Shown here: piece after piece, positions 39,901-52,900 of the stretch
Layout: each line of letters opens with the position of its first letter
Position numbering within the stretch: the first letter of the stretch is position 1
DNA from: Patiria pectinifera
Taxonomy: Eukaryota; Echinodermata; Asteroidea; Valvatida; Asterinidae
Assembly (NCBI GenBank): GCA_029964075.1
Contig: CM057129.1
Coordinates: forward strand, 10,221,430 to 10,285,429
Direction: 5' to 3'
DNA length: 64,000 nt
Program-made: the position numbers and the translations under genes
Notes under the pieces: model-generated
Told to the model about the DNA's origin: nothing
The model's input: only the letters and a program-made list of their open reading frames with translations
Database searches by the model: none

Positions 39901-40025
39901 TTTGCCACTGAGGCTAACCACCCCCCCCCCCGGAAAACAAATCTATATCCTCAATAATTTCATTCTTCAAATTAAGTTCTTTAACAGTTACAAAAAGTTA
40001 TAATTATTATGCAACATTATAAAAT
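36905..40025. other. Intergenic, no gene seen
   Basis: AT-rich sequence upstream of the channel gene. Apart from the tRNA-like relic near 38.4 kb I see no coding frame with recognisable content. Confidence 0.6.
38348..38415 (+). tRNA. tRNA-like relic without D arm (probably SINE or pseudogene)
   Basis: TTGAGCA (38348-38354) pairs fully with TGCTCAA (38405-38411), followed by GCCA. A perfect T arm, GCAGGTTCAAACCCTGC, spans 38387-38403. Only 32 bases lie between the acceptor and T arms, too few for both D and anticodon arms, and there is one extra base after the T arm. Not a normal tRNA gene. Confidence 0.25.
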
Positions 40026-40039
40026 AGCATGCAACATAG

Positions 40040-40400
40040 GCTAATGAAGTGGAGTGCCGTGGCCTCGTGGTCTGGGGCATTGAATACGTGGTCTGTGGTT
40101 AATTCTGCAAGTCGTGGGTTCGATTTCCGCCTGGGGCTGTGGTGCGTGTGCCCTTGGCAATACACTTTGTCACTCATTACTTCTCTCCACCCGGAAAAAA
40201 ATGGGTACCTGTGAGGGCAGAGATGGTTATTGTGATTGAATTAGCTTCCTTGCGCCTAACAGGCAGCATCGAGCTGTATACTCCCCATGGAGCTGAGATG
40301 GTATTTGGAATGTTTCATTGGCCTAATGATCAGGGGTAATAATAATAATGGAAAGCGCTCTCATCTTATTTAAAAGCGCTATATAAGTACCTGTTTAGTA
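40040..40400 (+). mobile_element. SINE-like repeat, family B copy (plus orientation)
   Basis: Head GTGCCGTGGCCTCGTGGTCT and B box GTGGGTTCGATTTCCGCC, then the inverse of the family body (CTCTCCACCC, ATGGGTACCTGTGAGGGCAG) and a TAATAATAATAATGGAAAGCGCT end. The best view of the intact family layout. Confidence 0.75.
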
Positions 40401-41229
40401 TTACCATTATGAACAGAATCGAAATTTATAGATACGTTCCCCGCGCTAGTCTCATTTTCTAGTTTCATCTCGAAAATTAGATTTGTTTGGTTCAGTTGCC
40501 ATATTTCTTATAAGTTAATAAATTGTGCAAGAGACAGCGAACGAAAACAATCCACCGACGTTTAGTTATTGAATAATTTCTTTACAAAATTGGAATTATT
40601 GGCTGCAACACAATCATTCGGCTCTCGCAGGGCGGGTTCATTTGTGCACAAATTGAAAGCCCTTTTCTCCGAGGGTTACAGATGCCCAAAATCAGAGTAA
40701 CTTATACATTTTTCGTTAAACAGAACATACAAATGAAGAAAAAAAAATCGTTAACAGTAAAATCTTAATTTTCCAAAGTGCCCGGGCTATGCAAATTTAT
40801 ATTAACATTCGCCTAGAGATTATTGTCGCCATTTCCACCCATTTGGCTCTAGACCCTTGTTACAAAGCATACGTGGCTTATCATTCTGTCGACTTTAAAT
40901 AGACATGTCGCACTGCACTGGATGGATTTTTTATTGTCCTGGTTTTCCAGAAAACGGAGGTACAACAATGGCTAAGAAATAATCCATATTCAAATATCAA
41001 TCGATAGTTGCACACCTTCGGAGGGTGGTGTCTTTACATAAGCGCTGCTGGGCAGCGGGGTTACTTTTTGCGCCGATAGACCGATAGGTGCGGGGTGATG
41101 GCGGGAACACATAAAACTGTCTCGCTAAATGGAAAAGAGTCGCAATGAACAACAAAAGAGTATATTTTAAAGGAAGATAGTATCTTTTGCATGTATCCCA
41201 AAAGTAACCTACCGAATTATAATCAAAAA

Positions 41230-41530
41230 GCTTAACAGATCGTACTGGTACTAAGCACCCCGTGAAATTATTCCATCTGGCTTGCTGTCATTTAGAAGAA
41301 ATCAAGAAATGTAGGCCTAGGTGGTTTCCAATGATCAGTCAAATTGACTGATTTGGGGGGGAAAGATTGCTACGGGCGAAATCGTGTGTTGTGATCAAAA
41401 GGTTGTGCTTGTTTTTTTTGTGTTTTTTTTTGTTTTGTTTTTACATTTTTCTCGAAAGTGTAATATCCACTGAGCTGAAACTTCAACAGGTTAGGTGTTG
41501 GACATTCCGCTATGGCTTTCGAGTGGTGTT
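41230..41530 (+). repeat. Interspersed repeat R2, copy 2
   Basis: Same-orientation copy of 8440-8745, in the intergenic region. Contains a TTTTTTG-rich stretch. Confidence 0.6.
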
Positions 41531-41928
41531 ATAAGTGGCAACGAATACAATTATATCACATGCCTTTTAAACTGTTTTATTTTTTCAATTCAGTAATAAA
41601 ACCCACTTTAACAGTATCAGACAGGTCTGTTTTTAGTTTAAATTAATTGAAACAAAATAAATCAAATAAAAAAAATAGATAATTTTCCTTCATTTTGGTA
41701 AGCGGCCGGTATTGTTGGATACAACTATGGTAAAAGTGATTTTCGAAAGAATACAATTTTTATGTTAATTCAATTTACAAATCCACACCAAATAAGTACT
41801 TAAATCAAGAATAGGGCCTAAAGATGCTTCATATATATATTAATATGCATATTAAAACAATTAAATGTTTTGAGGCATATGTTTTTCTCGACGGAGTCCA
41901 ATCCTCTGAAAATTTTGTATTTTAAATA

Positions 41929-42141
41929 ATGAAGGTCTACTGTATTGGTCTTAAAGCCATCATGCACAGATGGGGCTTGAGCCCCTCCGCGGCCTGTGTC
42001 TGTGGTACCCCTGAACAGACTGCACATCACATCCTGTTTGAGTGCCCGGACCTCGGACCGCAAGGAGATCTCCATATAGATCTAACCAACCCAACCCCGG
42101 CGACTGTCACATGGCTACATCAGCTGCGCGAAATTGTATAG
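41929..42141 (+). pseudogene. LINE ORF2 zinc-knuckle tail fragment
   Basis: Encodes KAIMHRWGLSPSAACVCG then TPEQTAHHILFECPDL, the Cys-x-Cys-Gly ... EQTxxHILxxCP motif found at the C-terminus of many non-LTR retrotransposon reverse transcriptases. Only about 70 codons remain. Confidence 0.78.
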
Positions 42142-43150
42142 TGGTCAGCAAATCATACGAAAGAAGAAGGTCTTAAAGATAAAATGTACATAACCGATGC
42201 TTAATTTTTAGCATATAGCAGCCTAAAAATCCATGTAGTATTGCCAACTGTATTTAGCACCAACTAAAAAAGCTTTAAAGGGCATGCAATGTAATTCTGT
42301 TAATGTAATCCTTACAAATGCAACTTTGTGTCCTATTTAACTTTATTTTCAATATTTGTTCGGCCATTTTCAAGGGTAGTTAGGTCCCTTTCTTGCTTTT
42401 ATGCTAATGAAAATTTCCATACATAAGCAAAAGTTACTGTTACAGTTATTTCAGCACCAACAGTTTCCAGAATTTTGGAAATATTTTTTGCAGTCGTAAC
42501 TTTTCTTTTCTGTAATGATTTTTTGTTGCGTCAGTACATGCAGTTAAATGCCAGTGAGCACACATTTTTTTCACAGATGTTTTCAATGAGCAAATTTTTG
42601 GGTTCACAATTTGAAAAGAAAACCCCTATACACTGAAAAGTGTCTTCCTGAAATTACATCACAGCAACAGCGCCCTCAGTTGTTTGAAAAAGCATGGAAA
42701 ACCTTTATGTTTAAAGAAGTGCACTTTTCAATAAAAAAAAAGGGATGTCAAACAGTTTTATACATTTAACAGGAGTAGAAAGTTGCACAAAACATGTTCC
42801 TACCCTCGAACGAATAAGTCGGTCCATGATAACTAACAAATTACTAAAATTCACATCATAACTAAGAAGCGTATATTTCAACTCTGGTTTCAGTAAAATA
42901 CGTGGGGAAAAGTAAGAAGACGGTAATATTCAATTTCCAAAGTATGTCATGGTCTCTATAGACCGTGTTACATTTTGTTTACAAGTTGCATGTTGTGGTC
43001 ACATGATGCCATGAAACTTAGAGATAACCGTTGTCTTCTGTACTGTATTATGCGTTTCTCTTCAAATGTGATTGTATAAAACTGTTGACATAAACTGGTT
43101 AATGTGGGCAAAATAAATTACATGCAAGAGATGCTTTAAAAAAGCTTTGG
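42142..43150. other. Intergenic, no gene seen
   Basis: AT-rich, many short homopolymers, no supported feature. Confidence 0.6.
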
Positions 43151-43179
43151 GTTGCCCGTCTGTTGGTCGTCGGTTACCC

Positions 43180-43780
43180 GTTGGTATGACATCACACGGC
43201 GCTGTTGTGGCGGTGCGTTTCGCTCGTACCCCCCGTCCTGCAAACAGGACGCTGGGATACTCTGATGAGCTTCACAGAATCTTGTGAAGGAAGTGGCCTA
43301 TGACCTATGTATAAAGCATCTGGCTGCAGCTGTTCAAGACCGCAGTTAGACAATGTGCGCAAAAATTCTCATAGAATTGCGCGCATTCCATACCGGATGT
43401 GATTTCTGTTTCATCGCGGACCATGTGGACAAATGTTGAGCGTCGCATAATGCAATCCGACCGTTCGTGATTCAAAACGGAGCCTCAGCGAGTGATGGGA
43501 ATTGTAAATTTACAACACAGTTAAGTTTTACAAAATTTCCTACATTATTATGCTTTTCAACGAAAAAAATATCTCTACACTGGAATAAAAGAGTAATGAA
43601 TCAGTCTTAACAGCCGTTTCAAACCTTGCAGAGTCATGACCTTGATGACGCGCAGGTCACTGCTCACGCAAAATCCAACTAATCAGAGCGTAAATTCATC
43701 AGAGTATCCCAGCGTCCTGTTTGCAGGGCGGGGAGTACGAGCAAAGCGATGCGTTGGCTGATGACATATAGGCGCCCTAT
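43180..43780. mobile_element. Foldback element (about 600 bp) upstream of the gene
   Basis: The left arm includes GCTCGTACCCCCCGTCCTGC then AAACAGGACGCTGGGATACT; the right arm carries AGTATCCCAGCGTCCTGTTT then GCAGGGCGGGGAGTACGAGC, its inverse. Arms are about 80 bp. The middle contains another inverted pair (TGTGCGCAAAAATTCT and GAATTGCGCGCA). No coding frame. Confidence 0.7.
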
Positions 43781-44519
43781 TGCAACAACGAATGTCTGTC
43801 AAAATGTACGCGTCATGCCATTAAAATGAGTAATGGATACTAAGGGTGCAGACCAGTAAATCGGTACGAAATTGCCTACGCCGGCCAAATCACGATTTGC
43901 ATGGCCTCAAAATCTTCAGTATTTGAGCATGCTGTGGGCCATGAACTTGAGGGTCTGTAAACAATATGGGTGGAAGCCGTGCACAGGACTGGGAGCTTGC
44001 AGTTCTGTGTAATTTGGATGTAATTTGGACCCTAAAAGCGCTCTATTTTGCAATGGAGTGTAGGCATCGTTTTTCAAAATGGCGATGGGCTTCAGGACTA
44101 TTTTCAGGGGCGATCATCTTCAGATGGAAATTTCTCCTAAAAGTCATCAGTTGACCCCCCGAAAATTGAAAAGAAATGAAAGATGATGAAATAAGCTTCA
44201 ATTTGATGTGTGTCTCGAACACCTTGGAGAGTTGTGAGTATTTTTTACCGAATTTTTGAAGTGGGAGCATTTACCATTGGGGTCTATGGAAGTTTATTTA
44301 CTGGTCTGCTACCATAGGGGCACTGTCAAAAGCGGACACTCATGGACTCTCTCGGACAGTAAGCGGCGCTCTTCATCCCTGCGGTCTGACGTGCACGATT
44401 TTTTTCCGTCAGGCCGATATCGCCTCCCTGATTTTGCTGCTATCATTCAGCGTCCCCGCCTGGATCGCTCTTAAAATCTTTAGCCCGTTGCAATTTGCCA
44501 CCCTGCAACAGATGCAACA

Positions 44520-44783
44520 TCAGGCGTGAAGGGGCGGATCCAGGAATTTTGGCGGGGGGGGGGGAAGAAAGTGCATTAAAGTAATGTAATGCTAGAAAAT
44601 TATCAACTCAATTTGAAAATCTATCTCTCAAGATTCCCCCTGATCTGGGGGAGGGGGGCCCACCTCCCTGGGCGTCGCCAGGACTTTTTCTAACCGGGGG
44701 CAAAAAAATGTTTCCCAAAAAATTCTTGTCTTTCTCAACAAATTCTCGATTTATCAGTTAAAGAGGGGGGCAGGGTTTTTTTT
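44520..44783. other. Repeat-derived junction before the satellite
   Basis: Begins GGGGCGGATCCAGGAATTTT, a phrase typical of interspersed repeat ends, with several G/C homopolymers, then passes into the first satellite monomer at about 44784. Confidence 0.45.
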
Positions 44784-44951
44784 ATTAAAATTGGCCAAAA
44801 TATGAATTTCTTTTTAATTATATATCTGTCCCTAAATCGAGTTGGAATATGTTCCAGGGTCTTTTACGAGTCTTTCCAGGAAGTTTGGAGCATTTTCATT
44901 TTTGGAAGAAAATTGACAAAAATTCCGAAGCGTTAGCCTTACATTTTTCAT
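44784..44951 (+). repeat. Edge monomer of the satellite, diverged
   Basis: First recognisable monomer. Differs from A-D by many substitutions (for example AATTATATATCTG, ATATGTTCCAGGGTCTTTTA, TTCCGAAGCGTTAGCC). Greater divergence at the array edge is expected when exchange homogenises the interior. Confidence 0.8.
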
Positions 44952-46271
44952 AAAAATTGGCTAAAATATGAATTTCTTTTTAATAATATATGTCCCTAAA
45001 TCGATTCGGAATGCGTTCCAGGGTCCCTTAGGAGTTCTTCCAGGAAGTTTGGAGCAATTTCATTTTTTTTGACGAAAATTGACATCAATTGCAAGGGGTT
45101 AGCCTTACATTTTCATAAAAATTGGCTTAAATATGAATTTCTTTTTAATGATATATCTGTCCCTAAATCGAGTGGGAATGTGTTCCAGAGGACCTTAGGA
45201 GTTTATCCAGGACGTTTGAAACATCTTCATTTTTTGACAAAAATTGAGAAAAATTGAAAAGGTTAGCCTTACAGTTCATAAAAATTGGCTTAAATATAAA
45301 TTTCTTTTTAATGATATATCTTTCCCTAAATCGAGTTGGAATGGGTTCGAGGGTTCCTTAACAGTCTTTCCAGGAAGTTTGGAGCAATTTCATTTTTGGA
45401 CCAAAATAGACAAAAATTGCAAGAGGTTAGCCTTACATTTTTCATAAAATTAGGCTAAAATATGAATTTCTTTTTAATGATATATCTGTCCCTGAATCGA
45501 GTTGGAATTTGTTCGAGGGTCCCTTAGGAGTCTTTCCAAGAAGTTTGGAGCAATTTCATTTTTTGACCAAAATTGACAAAAATTGCAAGGGGTTAGCCTT
45601 ACATTTTTCATAAAAATTGGCTAAAATATGAATTTCTTTTTAATAATATATGTCCCTAAATCGATTCGGAATGCGTTCCAGGGTCCCTTAGGAGTTCTTC
45701 CAGGAAGTTTGGAGCAATTTCATTTTTTTTGACGAAAATTGACATCAATTGCAAGGGGTTAGCCTTACATTTTCATAAAAATTGGCTTAAATATGAATTT
45801 CTTTTAATGATATATCTGTCCCTAAATCGAGTGGGAATGTGTTCCAGAGGACCTTAGGAGTTTATCCAGGACGTTTGAAACATCTTCATTTTTTGACAAA
45901 AATTGAGAAAAATTGAAAAGGTTAGCCTTACAGTTCATAAAAATTGGCTTAAATATAAATTTCTTTTTAATGATATATCTTTCCCTAAATCGAGTTGGAA
46001 TGGGTTCGAGGGTTCCTTAACAGTCTTTCCAGGAAGTTTGGAGCAATTTCATTTTTGGACCAAAATAGACAAAAATTGCAAGAGGTTAGCCTTACATTTT
46101 TCATAAAATTAGGCTAAAATATGAATTTCTTTTTAATGATATATCTGTCCCTGAATCGAGTTGGAATTTGTTCGAGGGTCCCTTAGGAGTCTTTCCAAGA
46201 AGTTTGGAGCAATTTCATTTTTTGACCAAAATTGACAAAAATTGCAAGGGGTTAGCCTTACATTTTTCATA

Positions 46272-46931
46272 AAAATTGGCTAAAATATGAATTTCTTTTT
46301 AATAATATATGTCCCTAAATCGATTCGGAATGCGTTCCAGGGTCCCTTAGGAGTTCTTCCAGGAAGTTTGGAGCAATTTCATTTTTTTTGACGAAAATTG
46401 ACATCAATTGCAAGGGGTTAGCCTTACATTTTCATAAAAATTGGCTTAAATATGAATTTCTTTTTAATGATATATCTGTCCCTAAATCGAGTGGGAATGT
46501 GTTCCAGAGGACCTTAGGAGTTTATCCAGGACGTTTGAAACATCTTCATTTTTTGACAAAAATTGAGAAAAATTGAAAAGGTTAGCCTTACAGTTCATAA
46601 AAATTGGCTTAAATATAAATTTCTTTTTAATGATATATCTTTCCCTAAATCGAGTTGGAATGGGTTCGAGGGTTCCTTAACAGTCTTTCCAGGAAGTTTG
46701 GAGCAATTTCATTTTTGGACCCAAATAGACAAAAATTGCAAGGGGTTAGCCTTACATTTTTCATAAAATTAGGCTAAAATATGAATTTCTTTTTAATGAT
46801 ATATCTGTCCCTGAATCGAGTTGGAATTTGTTCGAGGGTCCCTTAGGAGTCTTTCCAAGAAGTTTGGAGCAATTTCATTTTTTGACCAAAATTGACAAAA
46901 ATTGCAAGGGGTTAGCCTTACATTTTTCATA
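46272..46931 (+). repeat. Reference 660-bp unit: A 46272-46436, B 46437-46599, C 46600-46765, D 46766-46931
   Basis: A representative intact unit, giving monomer lengths of 165, 163, 166 and 166 bp. The next unit starts at 46932 with the same order. Confidence 0.9.
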
Positions 46932-49900
46932 AAAATTGGCTAAAATATGAATTTCTTTTTAATAATATATGTCCCTAAATCGATTCGGAATGCGTTCCAG
47001 GGTCCCTTAGGAGTTCTTCCAGGAAGTTTGGAGCAATTTCATTTTTTTTGACGAAAATTGACATCAATTGCAAGGGGTTAGCCTTACATTTTCATAAAAA
47101 TTGGCTTAAATATGAATTTCTTTTTAATGATATATCTGTCCCTAAATCGAGTGGGAATGTGTTCCAGAGGACCTTAGGAGTTTATCCAGGACGTTTGAAA
47201 CATCTTCATTTTTTGACAAAAATTGAGAAAAATTGAAAAGGTTAGCCTTACAGTTCATAAAAATTGGCTTAAATATAAATTTCTTTTTAATGATATATCT
47301 TTCCCTAAATCGAGTTGGAATGGGTTCCAGGGTTCCTTAACAGTCTTTCCAGGAAGTTTGGAGCAATTTCATTTTTGGACCAAAATAGACAAAAATTGCA
47401 AGGGGTTAGCCTTACATTTTTCATAAAATTAGGCTAAAATATGAATTTCTTTGTGTTGATATATCTGTCCGTAAATCTAGTTGGAATGTGTTCGAGGGTC
47501 CCTTAGGAGTCTTTCCAAGAAGTTTGGAGCAATTTCATTTTTTGGCCAAAATTGAAAAAAATGCAAGGGGTTAGCCTTACATTTTTCATAAAAATTGGCT
47601 AAAATATGAATTTCTTTTTAATAATATATGTCCCTAAATCGATTCGGAATGCGTTCCAGGGTCCCTTAGGAGTTCTTCCAGGAAGTTTGGAGCAATTTCA
47701 TTTTTTTTGACGAAAATTGACATCAATTGCAAGGGGTTAGCCTTACATTTTCATAAAAATTGGCTTAAATATGAATTTCTTTTTAATGATATATCTGTCC
47801 CTAAATCGAGTGGGAATGTGTTCCAGAGGACCTTAGGAGTTTATCCAGGACGTTTGAAACATCTTCATTTTTTGACAAAAATTGAGAAAAATTGAAAAGG
47901 TTAGCCTTACAGTTCATAAAAATTGGCTTAAATATAAATTTCTTTTTAATGATATATCTTTCCCTAAATCGAGTTGGAATGGGTTCGAGGGTTCCTTAAC
48001 AGTCTTTCCAGGAAGTTTGGAGCAATTTCATTTTTTTTGACGAAAATTGACATCAATTGCATGGGGTTAGCCTTACATTTTCATAAAAATTGGCTTAAAT
48101 ATGAATTTCTTTTTAATGATATATCTGTCCCTAAATCGAGTGGGAATGTGTTCCAGAGGACCTTAGGAGTTTATCCAGGACGTTTGAAACATCTTCATTT
48201 TTTGACAAAAATTGAGAAAAATTGAAAAGGTTAGCCTTACAGTTCATAAAAATTGGCTTAAATATTAATTTCTTTTTAATGATATATCTTTCCCTAAATC
48301 GAGTTGGAATGGGTTCCAGGGTTCCTTAACAGTCTTTCCAGGAAGTTTGGAGCAATTTCATTTTTGGACCAAAATAGACAAAAATTGCAAGGGGTTAGCC
48401 TTACATTTTTCATAAAATTAGGCTAAAATATGAATTTCTTTTTAATGATATATCTGTCCCTGAATCGAGTTGGAATTTGTTCGAGGGTCCCTTAGGAGTC
48501 TTTCCAAGAAGTTTGGAGCAATTTCATTTTTTGACCAAAATTGACAAAAATTGCAAGGGGTTAGCCTTACATTTTTCATAAAAATTGGCTAAAATATGAA
48601 TTTCTTTTTAATAATATATGTCCCTAAATCGATTCGGAATGCGTTCCAGGGTCCCTTAGGAGTTCTTCCAGGAAGTTTGGAGCAATTTCATTTTTTTTGA
48701 CGAAAATTGACATCAATTGCAAGGGGTTAGCCTTACATTTTCATAAAAATTGGTTTAAATATGAATTTCTTTTTAATGATATATCTGTCCCTAAATCGAG
48801 TGGGAATGTGTTCCAGAGGACCTTAGGAGTTTATCCAGGACGTTTGAAACATCTTCATTTTTTGACAAAAATTGAGAAAAATTGAAAAGGTTAGCCTTAC
48901 AGTTCATAAAAATTGGCTTAAATATAAATTTCTTTTTAATGATATATCTTTCCCTAAATCGAGTTGGAATGGGTTCGAGGGTTCCTTAACAGTCTTTCCA
49001 GGAAGTTTGGAGCAATTTCATTTTTGGACCAAAATAGACAAAAATTGCAAGAGGTTAGCCTTACATTTTTCATAAAATTAGGCTAAAATATGAATTTCTT
49101 TTTAATGATATATCTGTCCCTGAATCGAGTTGGAATTTGTTCGAGGGTCCCTTAGGAGTCTTTCCAAGAAGTTTGGAGCAATTTCATTTTTTGACCAAAA
49201 TTGACAAAAATTGCAAGGGGTTAGCCTTACATTTTTCATAAAAATTGGCTAAAATATGAATTTCTTTTTAATAATATATGTCCCTAAATCGATTCGGAAT
49301 GCGTTCCAGGGTCCCTTAGGAGTTCTTCCAAGAAGTTTGGAGCAATTTCATTTTTTTTGACGAAAATTGACATCAATTGCAAGGGGTTAGCCTTACATTT
49401 TCATAAAAATTGGCTTAAATATGAATTTCTTTTTAATGATATATCTGTCCCTAAATCGAGTGGGAATGTGTTCCAGAGGACCTTAGGAGTTTATCCAGGA
49501 CGTTTGAAACATCTTCATTTTTTGACAAAAATTGAGAAAAATTGAAAAGGTTAGCCTTACAGTTCATAAAAATTGGCTTAAATATAAATTTCTTTTTAAT
49601 GATATATCTTTCCCTAAATCGAGTTGGAATGGGTTCCAGGGTTCCTTAACAGTCTTTCCAGGAAGTTTGGAGCAATTTCATTTTTTGGCCAAAATTGACA
49701 TCAATTGCAAGGGGTTAGCCTTACATTTTCATAAAAATTGGCTTAAATATGAATTTCTTTTTAATGATATATCTGTCCCTAAATCGAGTGGGAATGTGTT
49801 CCAGAGGACCTTAGGAGTTTATCCAGGACGTTTCGAGCAATTTCATTTTTTGACCAAAATTGACAAAAATTGCAAGGTTAGTCTTACAGTTCATAAAAAT

Positions 49901-52900
49901 TGGCTTAAATATTAATTTCTTTTTAATGATATATCTTTCCCTAAATAGAGTTGGAATGGGTTCGAGGGTTCCTTAAAAGTATTTCCAGGAAGTTTGGAGC
50001 AATTTCATTTTTGACCAAAATAGACAAAATTGCAAGGGGTTAGCCTTACACTTTGATCAAAATTAGGCTAAAATATGAATTTCTTTTTAATGATATATCT
50101 GTCCCTGAATCGAGTTGGAATTTGTTCGAGGGTCCCTTAGGAGTCTTTCCAAGAAGTTTGGAGCAATTTCATTTTTTGACCAAAATTGACAAAAATTGCA
50201 AGGGGTTAGCCTTACATTTTCATAAAAATTGGCTAAAATATGAATTTCTTTTTAATAATATATGTCCCTAAATCGATTCGGAATGCGTTCCAGGGTCCCT
50301 TAGGAGTTCTTCCAGGAAGTTTGGAGCAATTTCATTTTTGACGCAAATTGACATCAATTGCAAGGGGTTAGCCTTACATTTTCATAAAAATTGGCTTAAA
50401 TATGAATTTCTTTTAATGATATATCTGTCCCTAAATCGAGTGGGAATGTGTTCCAGAGGACCTTAGGAGTTTATCCAGGACGTTTGAAACATCTTCATTT
50501 TTGACAAAAATTGAGAAAAATTGAAAAGGTTAGCCTTACAGTTCATAAAAATTGGCTTAAATATAAATTTCTTTTAATGATATATCTTTCCCTAAATCGA
50601 GTTGGAATGGGTTCCAGGGTTCCTTAACAGTCTTTCCAGGAAGTTTGGAGCAATTTCATTTTGGACCAAAATAGACAAAAATTGCAAGGGGTTAGCCTTA
50701 CATTTTCATAAAATTAGGCTAAAATATGAATTTCTTTTTAATGATATATCTGTCCCTGAATCGAGTTGGAATTTGTTCGAGGTCCCTTAGGAGTCTTTCC
50801 AAGAAGTTTGGAGCAATTTCATTTTTGACCAAAATTGACAAAATTGCAAGGGGTTAGCCTTACATTTTTAGTCAAAATTGGCCAAAAATATGAATTTCTT
50901 TTTAATAATATATGTCCCTAAATCGATTCGGAATGCGTTCCAGGGTCCCTTAGGAGTTCTTCCAGGAAGTTTGGAGCAATTTCATTTTTTTTGACGAAAA
51001 TTGACATCAATTGCAAGGGGTTAGCCTTACATTTTCATAAAAATTGGCTTAAATATGAATTTCTTTTTAATGATATATCTGTCCCTAAATCGAGTGGGAA
51101 TGTGTTCCAGAGGACCTTAGGAGTTTATCCAGGACGTTTGAAACATCTTCATTTTTTGACAAAAATTGAGAAAAATTGAAAAGGTTAGCCTTACAGTTCA
51201 TAAAAATTGGCTTAAATATAAATTTCTTTTTAATGATATATCTTTCCCTAAATCGAGTTGGAATGGGTTCCAGGGTTCCTTAACAGTCTTTCCAGGAAGT
51301 TTGGAGCAATTTCATTTTTGGACCAAAATAGACAAAAATTGCAAGGGGTTAGCCTTACATTTTTCATAAAATTAGGCTAAAATATGAATTTCTTTTTAAT
51401 GATATATCTGTCCCTGAATCGAGTTGGAATTTGTTCGAGGGTCCCTACAGAGTCTTTCCAAGAAGTTTGGAGCAATTTCATTTTTTGACCAAAATTGACA
51501 AAAATTGCAAGGGGTTAGCCTTACATTTTTCATAAAAATTGGCTAAAATATGAATTTCTTTTTAATAATATATGTCCCTAAATCGATTCGGAATGCGTTC
51601 CAGGGTCCCTTAGGAGTTCTTCCAGGAAGTTTGGAGCAATTTCATTTTTTTTGACGAAAATTGACATCAATTGCAAGGGGTTAGCCTTACATTTTCATAA
51701 AAATTGGCTTAAATATGAATTTCTTTTAATGATATATCTGTCCCTAAATCGAGTGGGAATGTGTTCCAGAGGACCTTAGGAGTTTATCCAGGACGTTTGA
51801 AACATCTTCATTTTTTGACAAAAATTGAGAAAAATTGAAAAGGTTAGCCTTACAGTTCATAAAAATTGGCTTAAATATAAATTTCTTTTTAATGATATAT
51901 CTTTCCCTAAATCGAGTTGGAATGGGTTCCAGGGTTCCTTAACAGTCTTTCCAGGAAGTTTGGAGCAATTTCATTTTTGGACCAAAATAGACAAAAATTG
52001 CAAGGGGTTAGCCTTACATTTTTCATAAAATTAGGCTAAAATATGAATTTCTTTTAATTGATATATCTGTCCGTCAATCGAGTTGGAATGTGTTCGAGGT
52101 CCCTTAGGAGTCTTTCCAAGAAGTTTGGAGCAATTTCATTTTTGACCAAAATTGAAAAAAATGCAAGGGGTAAGCCTTACATTTTTATCAAAATTGGCTA
52201 AAATATGAATTTCTTTTTAATAATATATGTCCCTAAATCGATTCGGAATGCGTTCCAGGGTCCCTTAGGAGTTCTTCCAGGAAGTTTGGAGCAATTTCAT
52301 TTTTGACGAAAATTGACATCAATTGCAAGGGTTAGCCTTACATTTTCATAAAAATTGGCTTAAATATGAATTTCTTTTTAATGATATATCTGTCCCTAAA
52401 TCGAGTGGGAATGTGTTCCAGATTACCTTAGGAGTTTATCCAGGACGTTTGAAACATCTTCATTTTTGACAAAAATTGAGAAAAATTGAAAAGGTTAGCC
52501 TTACAGTTCATAAAAATTGGCTTAAATATAAATTTCTTTTAATGATATATCTTTCCTAAATCGAGTTGGAATGGGTTCCAGGGTTCCTTAACAGTCTTTC
52601 CAGGAAGTTTGGAGCAATTTCATTTTGGACCAAAATAGACAAAATTGCAAGGGTTAGCCTTACATTTTTCATAAAAATTGGCTAAAATATGAATTTCTTT
52701 TCATGATATATCTGTCCTTGAATCGAGTTGGAATGTGTTCGAGGGTCCCTTAGGAGTCTTTCCAAGAAGTTTGGAGCATTTTCATTTTTTGACCAAAATT
52801 TACAAAAATTGCAAGGAGTTAGCCTTACATTTTTCATAAAATTAGCCTAAAATATGAATTTCTTTTTAATGATATCTGTCACTAAATCGATTCGGAATGT

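Noticed and set aside
46320..46345. CENP-B box in the satellite monomer
   Set aside because: AAATCGAGTTGGAATGGG resembles the TTCGTTGGAARCGGGA box, but spacing between TCG and TTGGAA is wrong and the CGGG core is missing.
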